Assembly: GCA_003558235.1 (NCBI GenBank)
Contig: PWMI01000052.1
Coordinates: forward strand, 1-41,587
DNA from: Candidatus Iainarchaeum sp.
Lineage (GTDB): Archaea; B1Sed10-29
Direction: 5' to 3'
Length of the DNA stretch: 41,587 nucleotides
Shown here: positions 33,645-41,587 of the stretch, piece after piece
How the letters are laid out: the number at the start of each line of letters is the position of its first letter
Numbering within the stretch: position 1 is the first letter of the stretch
Program-made: the position numbers and the translations under genes
Notes under the pieces: model-generated
The model's input: only the letters and a program-made list of their open reading frames with translations
What the model was told of the DNA's origin: nothing
Databases searched by the model: none

Positions 33645-34382
33645 TTAAAGGTGATTGAGGGGTTCAAGGTACTTAGGGTTTCTTTTGAAGTGTTCTCTGA
33701 TTGGTTTCAATATTTCTACTACTGCTTTTGCTGTGGATTTTTTAAGGTCTGCGGGGTGTAGTTCTCCGGATGAGAAGTCTTTTTCTAAGTCGTCCATCGT
33801 GGAGTAAGTTACGTTTCCACCGTACTTTTCAGGTCTTTCTACATCTAACTTCCCTTGCATTGGAAAGACGGCTAACCGAACTATCTCCATTATGGGGTTG
33901 CCCTCGATAGCGCTTTCCATGCAGTACGCTCCCATTATTCTTTCTTCTATAACTTCGGGTTCTGCGTGAAGGGGGAAGGTGGTCTTAGGTTCGCTTGAAC
34001 TCATCTTGGTTTCAGGCCCCTGTAAAGATATCAACATGGGGTTGTATATCGAGGTTGGTGAACTGTACCCTATGTCCGGTAAGTAGTCTCTTGCGAGCAT
34101 ATAGACTTTCCTTTGGTCTATTCCTCCGTGTGCTATGTCTGCATTTAGGTGGGGTACATCTATGGCTTGCATTAGGGGGTATATGAGTTGGGAGACTCCT
34201 GTAGTTTCTCCACCTCTTGAGACTTCCCTCATGCTTCGAGTCCCTCTGTTTATAGTCACTCTGGTGGAGAGTTCAAGGACATCTGTTACGTACTTCGAGG
34301 TTGTCTGGAAACTTGAACCTAATACGTAGTCCACGTCTTTGAGTCCAAATGCTTTGAATGTTTCTTCCCAGTATCTAGCCAT
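33645..34382 (-). CDS. tyrS: Tyrosyl-tRNA synthetase, C-terminal fragment (after in-frame UAA)
   Basis: This 245-residue frame is the second and larger part of an archaeal TyrRS. It contains GVSQLIYPLMQAIDVPHLNADIAHGGIDQRKV-type core elements that read tyrosine and the adenylate, and the KMSKS signature as KMSSS (about residues 124-128), then GAYC, EGNPIMEI and LHPADLKK motifs of the archaeal anticodon domain. It is in the same frame as the N-terminal fragment, separated by a single TAA (34416-34418) plus eleven sense codons (NLKGEREWIKN). The first ATG is used as the nominal start, but no convincing ribosome site lies close to it. Alone, this piece lacks the HIGH motif and cannot be active without the other part. 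Confidence 0.9.
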   Translation of the reverse strand: MARYWEETFKAFGLKDVDYVLGSSFQTTSKYVTDVLELSTRVTINRGTRSMREVSRGGETTGVSQLIYPLMQAIDVPHLNADIAHGGIDQRKVYMLARDYLPDIGYSSPTSIYNPMLISLQGPETKMSSSEPKTTFPLHAEPEVIEERIMGAYCMESAIEGNPIMEIVRLAVFPMQGKLDVERPEKYGGNVTYSTMDDLEKDFSSGELHPADLKKSTAKAVVEILKPIREHFKRNPKYLEPLNHL

Positions 34383-34415
34383 GTTCTTTATCCATTCTCT
34401 TTCTCCTTTTAGGTT

Positions 34416-34652
34416 TTAGTAGGTGTGAAGATCAGCTAAAAGGAGTTTTATTTCTAACCCTGCTTTTTGGTAGTCTCGTAGCTTGATCAGGGTCGTCATC
34501 GTTCCTAAATGCACGGGGCCACTTACCTCGTATCCACAGTATACTGTTGGACTCTTCTTCGTCTCCAGGAGGTTCTCCAGTTCCTCTTCCGTGACTACTT
34601 CCTCAACGTTTCTTTTTATCAATTCAAGCTTTTCTTCTTTATCCATCTTCAT
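34416..34652 (-). CDS. tyrS: Tyrosyl-tRNA synthetase, N-terminal fragment ending in UAA
   Basis: 78 residues carry the start of the TyrRS Rossmann fold: CGYEVSGPVHLGT is the class I HIGH-type motif, and LLLADLHTY is the strand normally followed by Leu-Asn-x-Lys-Gly-Glu. The TAA codon stands exactly at that Leu, so one base change (TTA to TAA) explains the break. Downstream codons continue the family sequence without a frame change. The full gene would be 34652 to 33645, 335 residues. Its 5' end overlaps the UPF0147 gene by 14 bases, suggesting one transcript. The options are a sequencing or assembly error, a true nonsense mutation, readthrough, or two separately translated halves. Confidence 0.85.
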   Translation of the reverse strand: MKMDKEEKLELIKRNVEEVVTEEELENLLETKKSPTVYCGYEVSGPVHLGTMTTLIKLRDYQKAGLEIKLLLADLHTY

Positions 34653-34926
34653 CTTCCTTCAATAACTCATTTATCTCTTCTAACTGTGAAGTTAAGCTCA
34701 TTATGTCTGTTCTAGCGTGGAATGGAATATTTATGTCTTCTGATACATCGTTGAGCAGATATATCGCTCTTGCTATCCTCATATCTTCTTCTTCCTCTTC
34801 ATTTTCTAGTTCTTTTTTAGCGTTCTTTATCTTTTCCTTTACGTTTCGAGGAACATCCCTATCTTTCACGACTAGGTCCATTTCTTCTTTCAAGTTATCC
34901 ACCATGTCTTGTATTTCTTTTTTCAT
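34639..34926 (-). CDS. UPF0147 family protein
   Basis: 95-residue all-helical archaeal protein of the uncharacterised UPF0147 family. The DRDVPRNVKEKIKNAKKEL segment and the later ARAIYLLNDVSEDINIPFHART segment are typical of it. No catalytic motif is visible; a small helical bundle is likely. It overlaps tyrS by 14 bases and is upstream of it on the same strand, so the two are probably co-transcribed and translationally coupled. The 102-base gap to the divergent mscS-like gene contains an A/T-rich TTATTTAAAT near 34976-34985 that can serve this gene. Confidence 0.9.
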   Translation of the reverse strand: MKKEIQDMVDNLKEEMDLVVKDRDVPRNVKEKIKNAKKELENEEEEEDMRIARAIYLLNDVSEDINIPFHARTDIMSLTSQLEEINELLKEDEDG

Positions 34927-35028
34927 GCTATCACCTCATATCAGAACGAGTGCCTGCTTAATTTCTTTCAGCAATTTATTTAAATCTGCGTGAGATAAAT
35001 TAGTTACGCAAAAAAGAGGGGGGACAAA

Positions 35029-36084
35029 GTGGATTTACTTGGAACGAGCATAACTGGACTGGCTTCCATGTCTTTAACGGAGATCTTTTCGTTCACAACA
35101 GCAGTAAACTTGGTTCTCATAACTCTTATAGGGATTCTAGCAGCATATATCTTTCCAAAGATTCCTTCATGGTTCTGTAAAAAGATAAATAAGCTCTCCT
35201 TCATCAACTTCGATGAAGAGGTCCAAGGAGAGGCCTCCAAGGTAATACGCTGGATAGTTTATATCTCAGTGTTATACTCAGCTCTTTACGCTGTGGGGTT
35301 TGTAAAGATATATGAAAATCCTCTTTTCCAGCTAGTTCTTCTTTTATTTGCAATGAAGGCAATCATCAGTGCACTTAAACCTTCTCTGAGAAAGTTGGAT
35401 GCTGCTATAAAGGGGGTTAAGGTCCATGAAGGTAGCATAATGGAAAAAATAGTGGTGACGAGCATCTACATCATAGGCTTATTCGCGGCATTATCAGTAA
35501 TAGGTGTTGGAGGGGCCCTAACAGCGGGGCTAGCAGGAGCAGGAGTAATGGGAATAGTGATAGGTTTTGGAGCAAAGGACTTAGTATCCAACACACTTTC
35601 AGGAATATTCATAGCGATAGATAAGCCATTCGTGGTTGGAGACATAATAGAAATCAAAGGAGAAGCAGGTACAGTAGTGGACATGGGTCTAAGGACCACT
35701 AGAATCAGAAAATTCGATAATAGGATGGTAACAGTCCCTAACGCATCCTTAGCAAACAATCTTCTGATAAACTACACTGCCAACAAACTCAGAAGGGTCA
35801 GTATAGAAGTGGGCATAAACTATAGTTCGGACATGGAGAAGTCCATAAAAACATTTAAAGAGGCACTTGAATCAATAGGTTCTTCTGCAAAAGGAAAAGA
35901 ACCACAAGTCCTAATAAGTGAGTTCGGGGACTCAGCAATAGAGCTAGAAGGAAGGATTTGGATAAACCAAAGAAAACACAGCTTTGTTGAAGAGGCTTCC
36001 AAGGCAAAAGAGGCGGTCATAGAACACTTCCGGAAAAACGAAGTGGGAATACCGTTCCCAACGAGAGTCATAATACAGAAGTAG
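35029..36084 (+). CDS. MscS-type mechanosensitive channel
   Basis: 351-residue small-conductance mechanosensitive channel. Membrane helices lie at about 25-45, 70-95, 100-120, 138-158 and the pore-lining TM3 at about 160-190, with the Ala/Gly-rich packing (AGLAGAGVMGIVIGFGAKDLVSNTLSG) typical of MscS. The beta domain (about 195-260, DKPFVVGDIIEI, VVDMGLRTTRIRKFDNRMVTVPNA) and the alpha/beta C-terminal domain follow. It relieves turgor by opening under membrane tension. The start is GTG 35029 with GAGGGGGG upstream. The first half of the gene is mixed in base use and the second half becomes more A-rich, near the change in strand composition. Confidence 0.95.
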   Translation: MDLLGTSITGLASMSLTEIFSFTTAVNLVLITLIGILAAYIFPKIPSWFCKKINKLSFINFDEEVQGEASKVIRWIVYISVLYSALYAVGFVKIYENPLFQLVLLLFAMKAIISALKPSLRKLDAAIKGVKVHEGSIMEKIVVTSIYIIGLFAALSVIGVGGALTAGLAGAGVMGIVIGFGAKDLVSNTLSGIFIAIDKPFVVGDIIEIKGEAGTVVDMGLRTTRIRKFDNRMVTVPNASLANNLLINYTANKLRRVSIEVGINYSSDMEKSIKTFKEALESIGSSAKGKEPQVLISEFGDSAIELEGRIWINQRKHSFVEEASKAKEAVIEHFRKNEVGIPFPTRVIIQK

Positions 36085-36109
36085 GGTACTTCAACAAATA
36101 ATAAATACA

Positions 36110-36820
36110 ATGATGAACAAAACATACATGATGAAAAAACTTGCTCTACTCCCAATAGTTTTCTTAGCACTCTTCTCGGTAGCTCATGCAACCGCGGACT
36201 GCGAAATCTACATACAGGAAGCGCACTCAAAGATATCTCCACCATACCCAAACTACTTTGGAGCTGGAGAAGAATACTATAACGCTGCAGAGTGCTATAA
36301 ACGTTTAGAAAAATTTCAAGAAGCAAACTCAGCCTACTTAAACGCTGCAAGGTACTATGAAAAAGCAGCGGAGTACATCGTAGAAGGAGGAGACCATCTC
36401 CAGAAGGGAGGGAGCTACGAGAGAGCAGCGGAATCTTACTTAGCTGTAGGAGAGTATTCAAAAGCAATAAAAAGTTATGAAGAAGCTAAATTAGTCTACA
36501 GCCAAGGAGGATACGCCGCGAAAGCACAAAACATCGAAACAATATTGGAAGAACTACAGGAACGAGAAGAATACGCAACAGCCATAGAACTAACAAGAGA
36601 ATCAATAATAGGGCTAATCTCACTCATAACCCTATTCATATCAATACTATTCTTAGCATTAATAGCAGCAGCCAACCTAACAAAGGAAAAAGAAAGATCA
36701 TTCACAGTCCCCGATGAACCAAAAACAAAAGAAGAACCAGTAAAAACACCCCAAAGAGAAGCAACACCTAGGGAAAGAGTAATAAAGAAATTAAGAGAAA
36801 AATACGCTCCTAAAGAATAA
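36110..36820 (+). CDS. TPR-repeat membrane protein
   Basis: 236 residues. Signal peptide about 1-29 (hydrophobic core followed by HATA-D), then several TPR-like helical pairs (about 35-155: A-E-x-Y-x-x-A-A, A-N-S-A-Y-L-N-A-A, A-A-E-S-Y-L-A-V-G-E-Y patterns), one membrane helix (about 163-188) and a cytoplasmic tail rich in Lys, Pro and Glu. So the TPR part is outside the cell and the tail inside. The ectodomain may hold protein partners; no specific one is known. It lies 25 bases after mscS on the same strand and 47 before tgtA. Alternative ATG codons at 36113 and 36128 exist. Confidence 0.85.
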   Translation: MMNKTYMMKKLALLPIVFLALFSVAHATADCEIYIQEAHSKISPPYPNYFGAGEEYYNAAECYKRLEKFQEANSAYLNAARYYEKAAEYIVEGGDHLQKGGSYERAAESYLAVGEYSKAIKSYEEAKLVYSQGGYAAKAQNIETILEELQEREEYATAIELTRESIIGLISLITLFISILFLALIAAANLTKEKERSFTVPDEPKTKEEPVKTPQREATPRERVIKKLREKYAPKE

Positions 36821-36867
36821 CAGAACAGGGATCAAACAACCTATTTTTCACAAGGAGATATGAGAAT

Positions 36868-38568
36868 ATGTCACACTTCGAAATAAAGGACAAGGACCTA
36901 GCGGCCAGGATAGGAAAACTGGAAACCAAACACGGAACCATAGAGACTCCCACGATACTTCCAGTCATAAATCCAAACAAAGTAACAATCCCCCCAAAAG
37001 AAATGCAGAAGATGGGCGCACAAGGAGTAATAACAAACGCTTACATATTATGGAGAAACAACCTACAAGAAGTACTAGAAAGAGGCCTACACAACTTCCT
37101 CGACTTCTCAGGCCCAATAATGACCGATTCAGGAGCATATCAATTAATGGAATATGGAGAAGTGACAATATCAAACGAAAAAGTAATAGAGTTCCAAGAA
37201 AAGATAGGTACAGACATAGGGGTAATCCTCGATGTCCCGACAGCAAGTGAAGACTACGAAGAAGTCAAAAAATGCGTGGAAAAAACGATACAAAGGTCAG
37301 AAGAAAGCCAAAAACTAATAAAAGACACAGAAACACTCTACGCTGGACCACTACAAGGGTGGAGATACCCAGAACTATTCAAAAGATGCATAGAAGCCGA
37401 AAAAGAATCAAAATACGCATTGCACGCAATCGGGTCAGTAGTACCAGCCATGGAACAGTACCAGTACGATAAACTAATCGAACCTATGGCCATAGCAAAG
37501 GAAAAGATACCTGAAAACAGGCCAATACACCTATTTGGAGCAGGACACCCATCATTCTTACCCTTCGCAGTAGCTATGGGGATGGACCTATTTGACTCAG
37601 CAGCATACGCTCTCTACGCCAAAGACAAAAGATACATAACACCAGAAGGAACAGAAAAAGTAGAAAAAATGAGTTACCTACCATGCGAGTGCCCAGTATG
37701 CACAGAAAACAAACCAAAAGACCTAATTGAAGACCAAAACAAACTCGCGAAACACAACCTACACGTTACAATGAGAGAAATAAAAAGAATAAAACAATCA
37801 ATAAAAGAAAAAACATTATATGAGCTGCTAGAAACAAAGAGCAGAGCACACCCGGCGCTAAAAAAACTAATGGATAATCTCACAGATAAAGGAATGAAAG
37901 AAATAGCAAGAAGGGACCCAGTAACAAAGAAACACCTCTTTCAAGTATCCGAATACAGTAAAAAAAGACCCGACTACATCAGAGCAATGAAAAAAGCTAA
38001 AGAAATAAAAGGAAAAAAAACGGAAGTAGAAGGATTTGGGAAGGTACCGCAGAAGATAGTACAATGCTATCCATACTCCCACACAGGGTTAAAAACACCT
38101 AAATCAAATTCAACAGACCTAGAAAAAGTAGTAGGAGCAAGCGAATACTGGCTAGGAACAAATATAGTTCCAGAAGATGTTAAAATAGAAAAATCAGTAA
38201 AAACCGGTAGAATAAGAAGAATAAAAAAGGATGAAAAAATGTTCGCAGTCCTAAGATCCAACGACTTCATGATCCTGCTCCACGAAGGAGCCAGAGAACT
38301 ACACCAAAAAACAAAGTACCCTGAAAAAAGAATAGTAATCAACAGAGAAGCAGAAGAATTCGTCAAAAAAGGAGAATCAATATTCAACAAGTTCGTATTA
38401 GAAACAGACCCAACCCTTAAACCAGGGCAACCCGTCCTAATAGTAAATCAAGATGACGAATTACTAGCAGCCGGAGAAACCTACCTATCAGCAAAAGAGA
38501 TAAAGGAAATGGACAAAGGAGAAGCAGCCAAAAACCGTTGGAATATACAAGAAAAAACACCCAGTTAA
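36868..38568 (+). CDS. tgtA: Archaeosine tRNA-guanine transglycosylase
   Basis: Exchanges guanine 15 in the D-loop of tRNA for preQ0, the first step to archaeosine. The TIM-barrel catalytic domain has the nucleophile region MTDSGAYQ with D87, DVPTASEDYEEV, and GPLQGWRYPELF. A zinc site is formed by CECPVC (about 271-276) plus a later histidine (HNLHV). Middle domains lead to a C-terminal PUA domain (about 450-560, FAVLRSNDF through LAAGETYLSA) that binds tRNA. 566 residues is typical for arcTGT. A GGAGAT site lies upstream of ATG 36868. Confidence 0.96.
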   Translation: MSHFEIKDKDLAARIGKLETKHGTIETPTILPVINPNKVTIPPKEMQKMGAQGVITNAYILWRNNLQEVLERGLHNFLDFSGPIMTDSGAYQLMEYGEVTISNEKVIEFQEKIGTDIGVILDVPTASEDYEEVKKCVEKTIQRSEESQKLIKDTETLYAGPLQGWRYPELFKRCIEAEKESKYALHAIGSVVPAMEQYQYDKLIEPMAIAKEKIPENRPIHLFGAGHPSFLPFAVAMGMDLFDSAAYALYAKDKRYITPEGTEKVEKMSYLPCECPVCTENKPKDLIEDQNKLAKHNLHVTMREIKRIKQSIKEKTLYELLETKSRAHPALKKLMDNLTDKGMKEIARRDPVTKKHLFQVSEYSKKRPDYIRAMKKAKEIKGKKTEVEGFGKVPQKIVQCYPYSHTGLKTPKSNSTDLEKVVGASEYWLGTNIVPEDVKIEKSVKTGRIRRIKKDEKMFAVLRSNDFMILLHEGARELHQKTKYPEKRIVINREAEEFVKKGESIFNKFVLETDPTLKPGQPVLIVNQDDELLAAGETYLSAKEIKEMDKGEAAKNRWNIQEKTPS

Positions 38569-38649
38569 TTCAAAATTAGGAGTGACCTTAAGTTTAATTA
38601 AGAGTAAAAACAAAATAAGCCCGTACAAAGAAAACAAGAGGAAAAGAAG

Positions 38650-39663
38650 ATGGACCTAAAGAAGATAAACTTCAACATATACAGCAGAAAAGGATACAAA
38701 AAACTACTGATAGTCCCAATAATCCTCTTAGCGGTAGCCATATTCTACACCACTCAATTAACATACGGTATAGACTTCAGTGGAGGATCCAGAATCACGG
38801 TCCCACTAGTAACAGCAGTAGAAACACATGAATTTGAAAGAAAGCTGAATCAAGAGTTTGACATACTGGACTTATCAGTCAAACAAACAACAGGCCCAAA
38901 CAGAATGCTCTCAGTTGAATACGTGGGCCAAAGAGACATAGTTGCAGCTGAGGAAGCATTTGCAGCGGAAAACTACGCTTTAGCCATAACGAATGCTCAA
39001 AGAGTAACAGGAGTCCTTGAAGTAGAAGGAGAAGGAAGAGAAGCAGCAAGAGAATACATAAATCAGGCGGGAGAGCAGTTTAGAAGAGACATAAGGGACA
39101 CGATATCCAGAGAAACAGGTGTGCCAGAAGAAGAATTTTCTTTCAGTTCAGTAGGGGCTGCACTGGGATCCAGGTTCCTCGAACAATCCAGAAACGCAGT
39201 GATAGTCGCATTACTACTCATAGCGATGCTAGTATTCTACTTCTTCAAAAACATAGTAACATCCCTATCAGTATTCCAAGCAGCAGTATTTGACATGCTC
39301 ATAGGAATAGGCGCAGCAGGATTCTTTGGAATACCTATAACGCTAGGTACAATAGCAGCATTACTGATGCTCATCGGATACTCTATAGACTCAGATATAA
39401 TGGTCGCAGAAAGAATCCTCAAAAGAAAAAGAGGAGAACCCCATGAAAGAGCATTTGACGCGATGAAAACAGGCCTAACCATGACTGGAACCAGCTTAGG
39501 AGCCATATCAGTCCTATTCGTGGTCTCTTACTTCACAAACATACAAATACTACTCAGCATCTCAATCATCTTAATAATAGGATTAATAGGAGACATATTC
39601 GCAACATGGTTCACCAACGTTCCACTGATACTATGGAACATAGAAAGAGGTGAATCAAAGTGA
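38650..39663 (+). CDS. secF: Protein translocation subunit SecF
   Basis: Integral membrane partner of SecD that helps protein export through SecYEG. 337 residues with an N-terminal helix (about 17-36), the conserved GIDFSGGSRI loop (about 42-51), a periplasmic-side domain (about 60-170), and five more helices from about 175, including the SIDSDIMVAERI amphipathic segment and GTSLGAISVLFVV. AGAGGAAAAG precedes ATG 38650. The stop overlaps the SecD GTG start by four bases (39660-39663), so translation is coupled. Gene order SecF then SecD is usual for archaea. Confidence 0.95.
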   Translation: MDLKKINFNIYSRKGYKKLLIVPIILLAVAIFYTTQLTYGIDFSGGSRITVPLVTAVETHEFERKLNQEFDILDLSVKQTTGPNRMLSVEYVGQRDIVAAEEAFAAENYALAITNAQRVTGVLEVEGEGREAAREYINQAGEQFRRDIRDTISRETGVPEEEFSFSSVGAALGSRFLEQSRNAVIVALLLIAMLVFYFFKNIVTSLSVFQAAVFDMLIGIGAAGFFGIPITLGTIAALLMLIGYSIDSDIMVAERILKRKRGEPHERAFDAMKTGLTMTGTSLGAISVLFVVSYFTNIQILLSISIILIIGLIGDIFATWFTNVPLILWNIERGESK

Positions 39664-41195
39664 ACAAAGAGATACTAAAGAAGAAAAGGATAATGCTCTT
39701 AATTATCTGCGTCATAGCTCTAGGAATAACACCACTAGCACTAAGAGGCCTCCAGTTCGGAATGGACTTCAGAGGAGGCACAATGATAAACCTACAGCTG
39801 GAAAGAGAAGCCACAACTGCCGAGATGTCCGCCATAGTCGAAGTACTGACGAGAAGAGTCAACGCATATGGGTTAAGGGACATGTCCGTAACACCACAAG
39901 AAGCAATGTTCATAAGAGTAGAAGTTGCCGAAACTGACCCTTCAGCGATAGAAACCATAAAATCCATAATTGGCCAACAGGGACACTTTGAAACACTCTA
40001 CGAAGGAGAAGTAGTCCTAAGAGGAGAAGGAATAGTAGAGGTCATAACAAACCCACAACAAGGATTCGGAGCAAGACGATCCAACGGAGGATACGAATGG
40101 AACGTACCCTTCAGAATAACAACCGAAGCAGCGAGAGAATTTTCCTCAGCAGTAGAAGGAGAATGCACACAGAGAATAGGAACAGGAAACTGCGAAGAAG
40201 TACTATACATGTATATAGATCGTCCAGATGGGGCAGTAGTACTAATGACCCATGAAATGTACCAAGAAGAAAGGGAGATAAGCATATCACTATCCAAAGA
40301 ACGCGCTACGCCAGGAGGAAAACTCTTCACCATAGAAGAAGTGATGGAGAAATCAGGGGCAAAACTCATAGTCACAGATGAATTAACCGAAGAAGTTCTA
40401 AATAAAACACAAGGAGAATTCGTAATAATACCCGAAGGTGTGGAACAGCTCCAAAACATAGAAAACGCAGAAAGGATAAGGGAAGTTAGGCATGTTGGAG
40501 ACTACTGGGCAGTAGACGCGTTGAACCTAGAGAACATAGTTCACCTAACACCAGGGGTAACTAGCGGTAGGCTTGTAACACAACCCAGCATAACTGGGCA
40601 CGCTGAATCTCTAGAAGAAGCTCAAGAAGAAATGAACAGGATACAAATCCTCTTAAAATCAGGGAGGCTTCCGATAGGAGTACAAGTAGAAAGCGTGGAC
40701 AACGTATCAGCAGTACTAGGAGAAAGGTTCCTAAACTATTCGCTACTCGCAGGAATAATCGCGATAATAACCGTTGTCTCACTAGTATTCATCAGATACA
40801 GAAAAAGAGAGATAGTTTTACCATTGTTCATAACAAGTTTCTCGGAGGTAATAATAATCCTAGGAGCAGCAGCGTTGATAGGCTGGCAAATAGATCTGCC
40901 AGCAGTAGCTGGAATAATCGCAGTAATAGGGACAGGAGTAGATCACTTAATAATAATCACAGATGAAGCAGTTGGAGAGACAAAGATGAAGTCAGGGAGT
41001 ATGATCAGAAGGGTAAAAAGAGCCTTCTCGATAATAGTGAGAGCCACAACAACCACCATATTCGCGATGTTCCCACTTCTATTCATGGGGCTAGGCGCAC
41101 TCCAAGGATTCGCCATAACAACGATACTCGGAAGTTTAATAGGAGTGCTCATCACCAGACCAGCCTACGGAACATTAGTCAAGGAACTACTATAG
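39660..41195 (+). CDS. secD: Protein translocation subunit SecD
   Basis: 511-residue SecD with an N-terminal helix (about 11-28), GMDFRGGTMI (about 36-45), a large external domain (about 50-355) and five C-terminal helices starting near residue 360 (ALIGWQIDLPAVAGIIAVIGTGVDHLIIITDEA is the SecD signature region, followed by a basic loop). The start is GTG 39660 inside the secF stop, no separate promoter is needed. It acts with SecF and SecYEG to complete export, probably using ion gradients. Downstream, a CATTTTAAATAG box (41202-41213) starts the next transcript. Confidence 0.95.
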   Translation: MNKEILKKKRIMLLIICVIALGITPLALRGLQFGMDFRGGTMINLQLEREATTAEMSAIVEVLTRRVNAYGLRDMSVTPQEAMFIRVEVAETDPSAIETIKSIIGQQGHFETLYEGEVVLRGEGIVEVITNPQQGFGARRSNGGYEWNVPFRITTEAAREFSSAVEGECTQRIGTGNCEEVLYMYIDRPDGAVVLMTHEMYQEEREISISLSKERATPGGKLFTIEEVMEKSGAKLIVTDELTEEVLNKTQGEFVIIPEGVEQLQNIENAERIREVRHVGDYWAVDALNLENIVHLTPGVTSGRLVTQPSITGHAESLEEAQEEMNRIQILLKSGRLPIGVQVESVDNVSAVLGERFLNYSLLAGIIAIITVVSLVFIRYRKREIVLPLFITSFSEVIIILGAAALIGWQIDLPAVAGIIAVIGTGVDHLIIITDEAVGETKMKSGSMIRRVKRAFSIIVRATTTTIFAMFPLLFMGLGALQGFAITTILGSLIGVLITRPAYGTLVKELL

Positions 41196-41271
41196 AAGTT
41201 CATTTTAAATAGACAGACACTTTAATACATACACAGGGGAAATGGAAGAAAAAACATAAGGAGCAAATCAA

Positions 41272-41587
41272 ATGAATAGAATAAAAAGTGGAATACCCGG
41301 ATTGGACAATGCGTTAGAAGGGGGATTTCCACACCCATCAACAATACTACTAACGGGAGAATCCGGAACAGGAAAAAGCGTCTTCGGACTACAGTATCTC
41401 TACAATGGAGTCCAAGAACACGATGAAAACGGAATCCTATTAATACTACAAAGATACAACACGGACGTAGAATGGTACTCCGATGTTTTCGGACTAAACA
41501 TGGGGAAACTACAAGACGAAGGAAAACTGGTATTAACAAACTACAAAGTCAGTAACTTCGAGAAGTTCGAAGTGAACGCGGTTAAAA
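41272..41587 (+). CDS. KaiC-like RecA-family ATPase, 3' end cut by window edge
   Basis: 105 complete codons are visible of a KaiC/RadA-type ATPase. MNRIKSGIPGLDNALEGGFP is the typical opening, and GESGTGKS at about residues 27-34 is the Walker A. The frame is open at the right edge. Such archaeal KaiC-like proteins are uncharacterised ATPases that often lie near signalling or motility genes; no such partner is seen here. AAGGAG is upstream of ATG 41272. A TATA-like box lies at 41202-41213, so it has its own transcript, separate from SecFD. Confidence 0.92.
   Translation, partial: MNRIKSGIPGLDNALEGGFPHPSTILLTGESGTGKSVFGLQYLYNGVQEHDENGILLILQRYNTDVEWYSDVFGLNMGKLQDEGKLVLTNYKVSNFEKFEVNAVK

Noticed and set aside
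34398-34404. AAAGGAG as a ribosome site for an independent C-terminal TyrRS half
   Set aside because: These bases encode the conserved Lys-Gly-Glu of the family and lie about 20 bases from the first ATG, so they may exist only for the protein sequence.
34416-34418. Pyrrolysine or selenocysteine recoding in tyrS
   Set aside because: The codon is TAA, not TAG or TGA, and the family has Leu at this position, so recoding to a special residue is not expected.
1-41587. CRISPR array, insertion sequence, integrase, prophage or inteins
   Set aside because: No regularly spaced repeats, transposase or integrase motifs were seen, and DP2, Cdc6 and the synthetases have intein-free lengths.

Overview
The window is a gene-dense archaeal chromosome segment of roughly 40% GC by eye. 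The archaeal assignment rests on both subunits of the D-family DNA polymerase, Cdc6/Orc1, archaeal SepF with a PRC-barrel protein, aCPSF1/FttA and aCPSF2, a proteasome beta subunit, NAC, archaeosine tRNA transglycosylase, geranylgeranyl reductase, D-aminoacyl-tRNA deacylase of the GEK1 type, and SecF before SecD. PolD and SepF point to a euryarchaeal or DPANN-type lineage and away from Crenarchaeota. I cannot name the lineage. The PGF-pre-PGF-like surface protein, reduced RqcH and coiled-coil membrane proteins suggest an uncultured group. No tRNA, rRNA, CRISPR array, insertion sequence or prophage was seen, and the longest gap between genes is about 260 bases.

Layout. 1-2649: end of a large cell-surface protein. 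2753-8639: DNA repair and nucleic-acid hydrolases (endonuclease IV, a RecJ/GAN-like nuclease, aCPSF2), DtdA, a tiny zinc-ribbon protein, a coiled-coil transglutaminase-like protein, and a gap with an imperfect direct repeat upstream of aCPSF2. 8731-12109: a ferredoxin and geranylgeranyl reductase pair, then a rhomboid protease whose end overlaps a shortened RqcH/NFACT gene. 12112-17203: PRC-barrel protein, a 1138-residue coiled-coil membrane protein, a Fap7-like kinase, a zinc-ribbon microprotein and a HypC-like domain protein. 17224-19732: AsnRS divergent from a SepRS-like protein that appears to have lost its catalytic motifs. 19733-25460: FttA, proteasome beta, FKBP isomerase, a secreted unknown, NAC and an unknown coiled-coil protein. 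25473-32889: a replication and division block with Cdc6, SepF, a tail-anchored unknown, DP2 and DP1. 33052-36820: AMMECR1, a TyrRS gene broken by one in-frame UAA, UPF0147, MscS and a TPR membrane protein. 36868-41587: TgtA, SecF, SecD and the start of a KaiC-like ATPase.

Together these are mostly informational and housekeeping genes: replication (Cdc6, PolD, GAN-like), transcription termination and RNA decay (FttA, aCPSF2), tRNA charging and editing (AsnRS, TyrRS, DtdA, TgtA), protein quality control (NAC, FKBP, proteasome, RqcH, rhomboid), division (SepF, PRC barrel) and secretion (SecDF). The most unusual items are the SepRS-like pseudo-synthetase, the UAA-interrupted TyrRS, the RqcH lacking NFACT-R and translationally tied to a rhomboid with a large insertion, and a regional change in strand base composition near 18 kb and 35.5 kb that does not simply follow gene direction. 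I did not find a complete new multi-gene system that I can defend. Many promoters fit the archaeal pattern of a TATA-like box about 26 bases before the start, giving leaderless or nearly leaderless messages.
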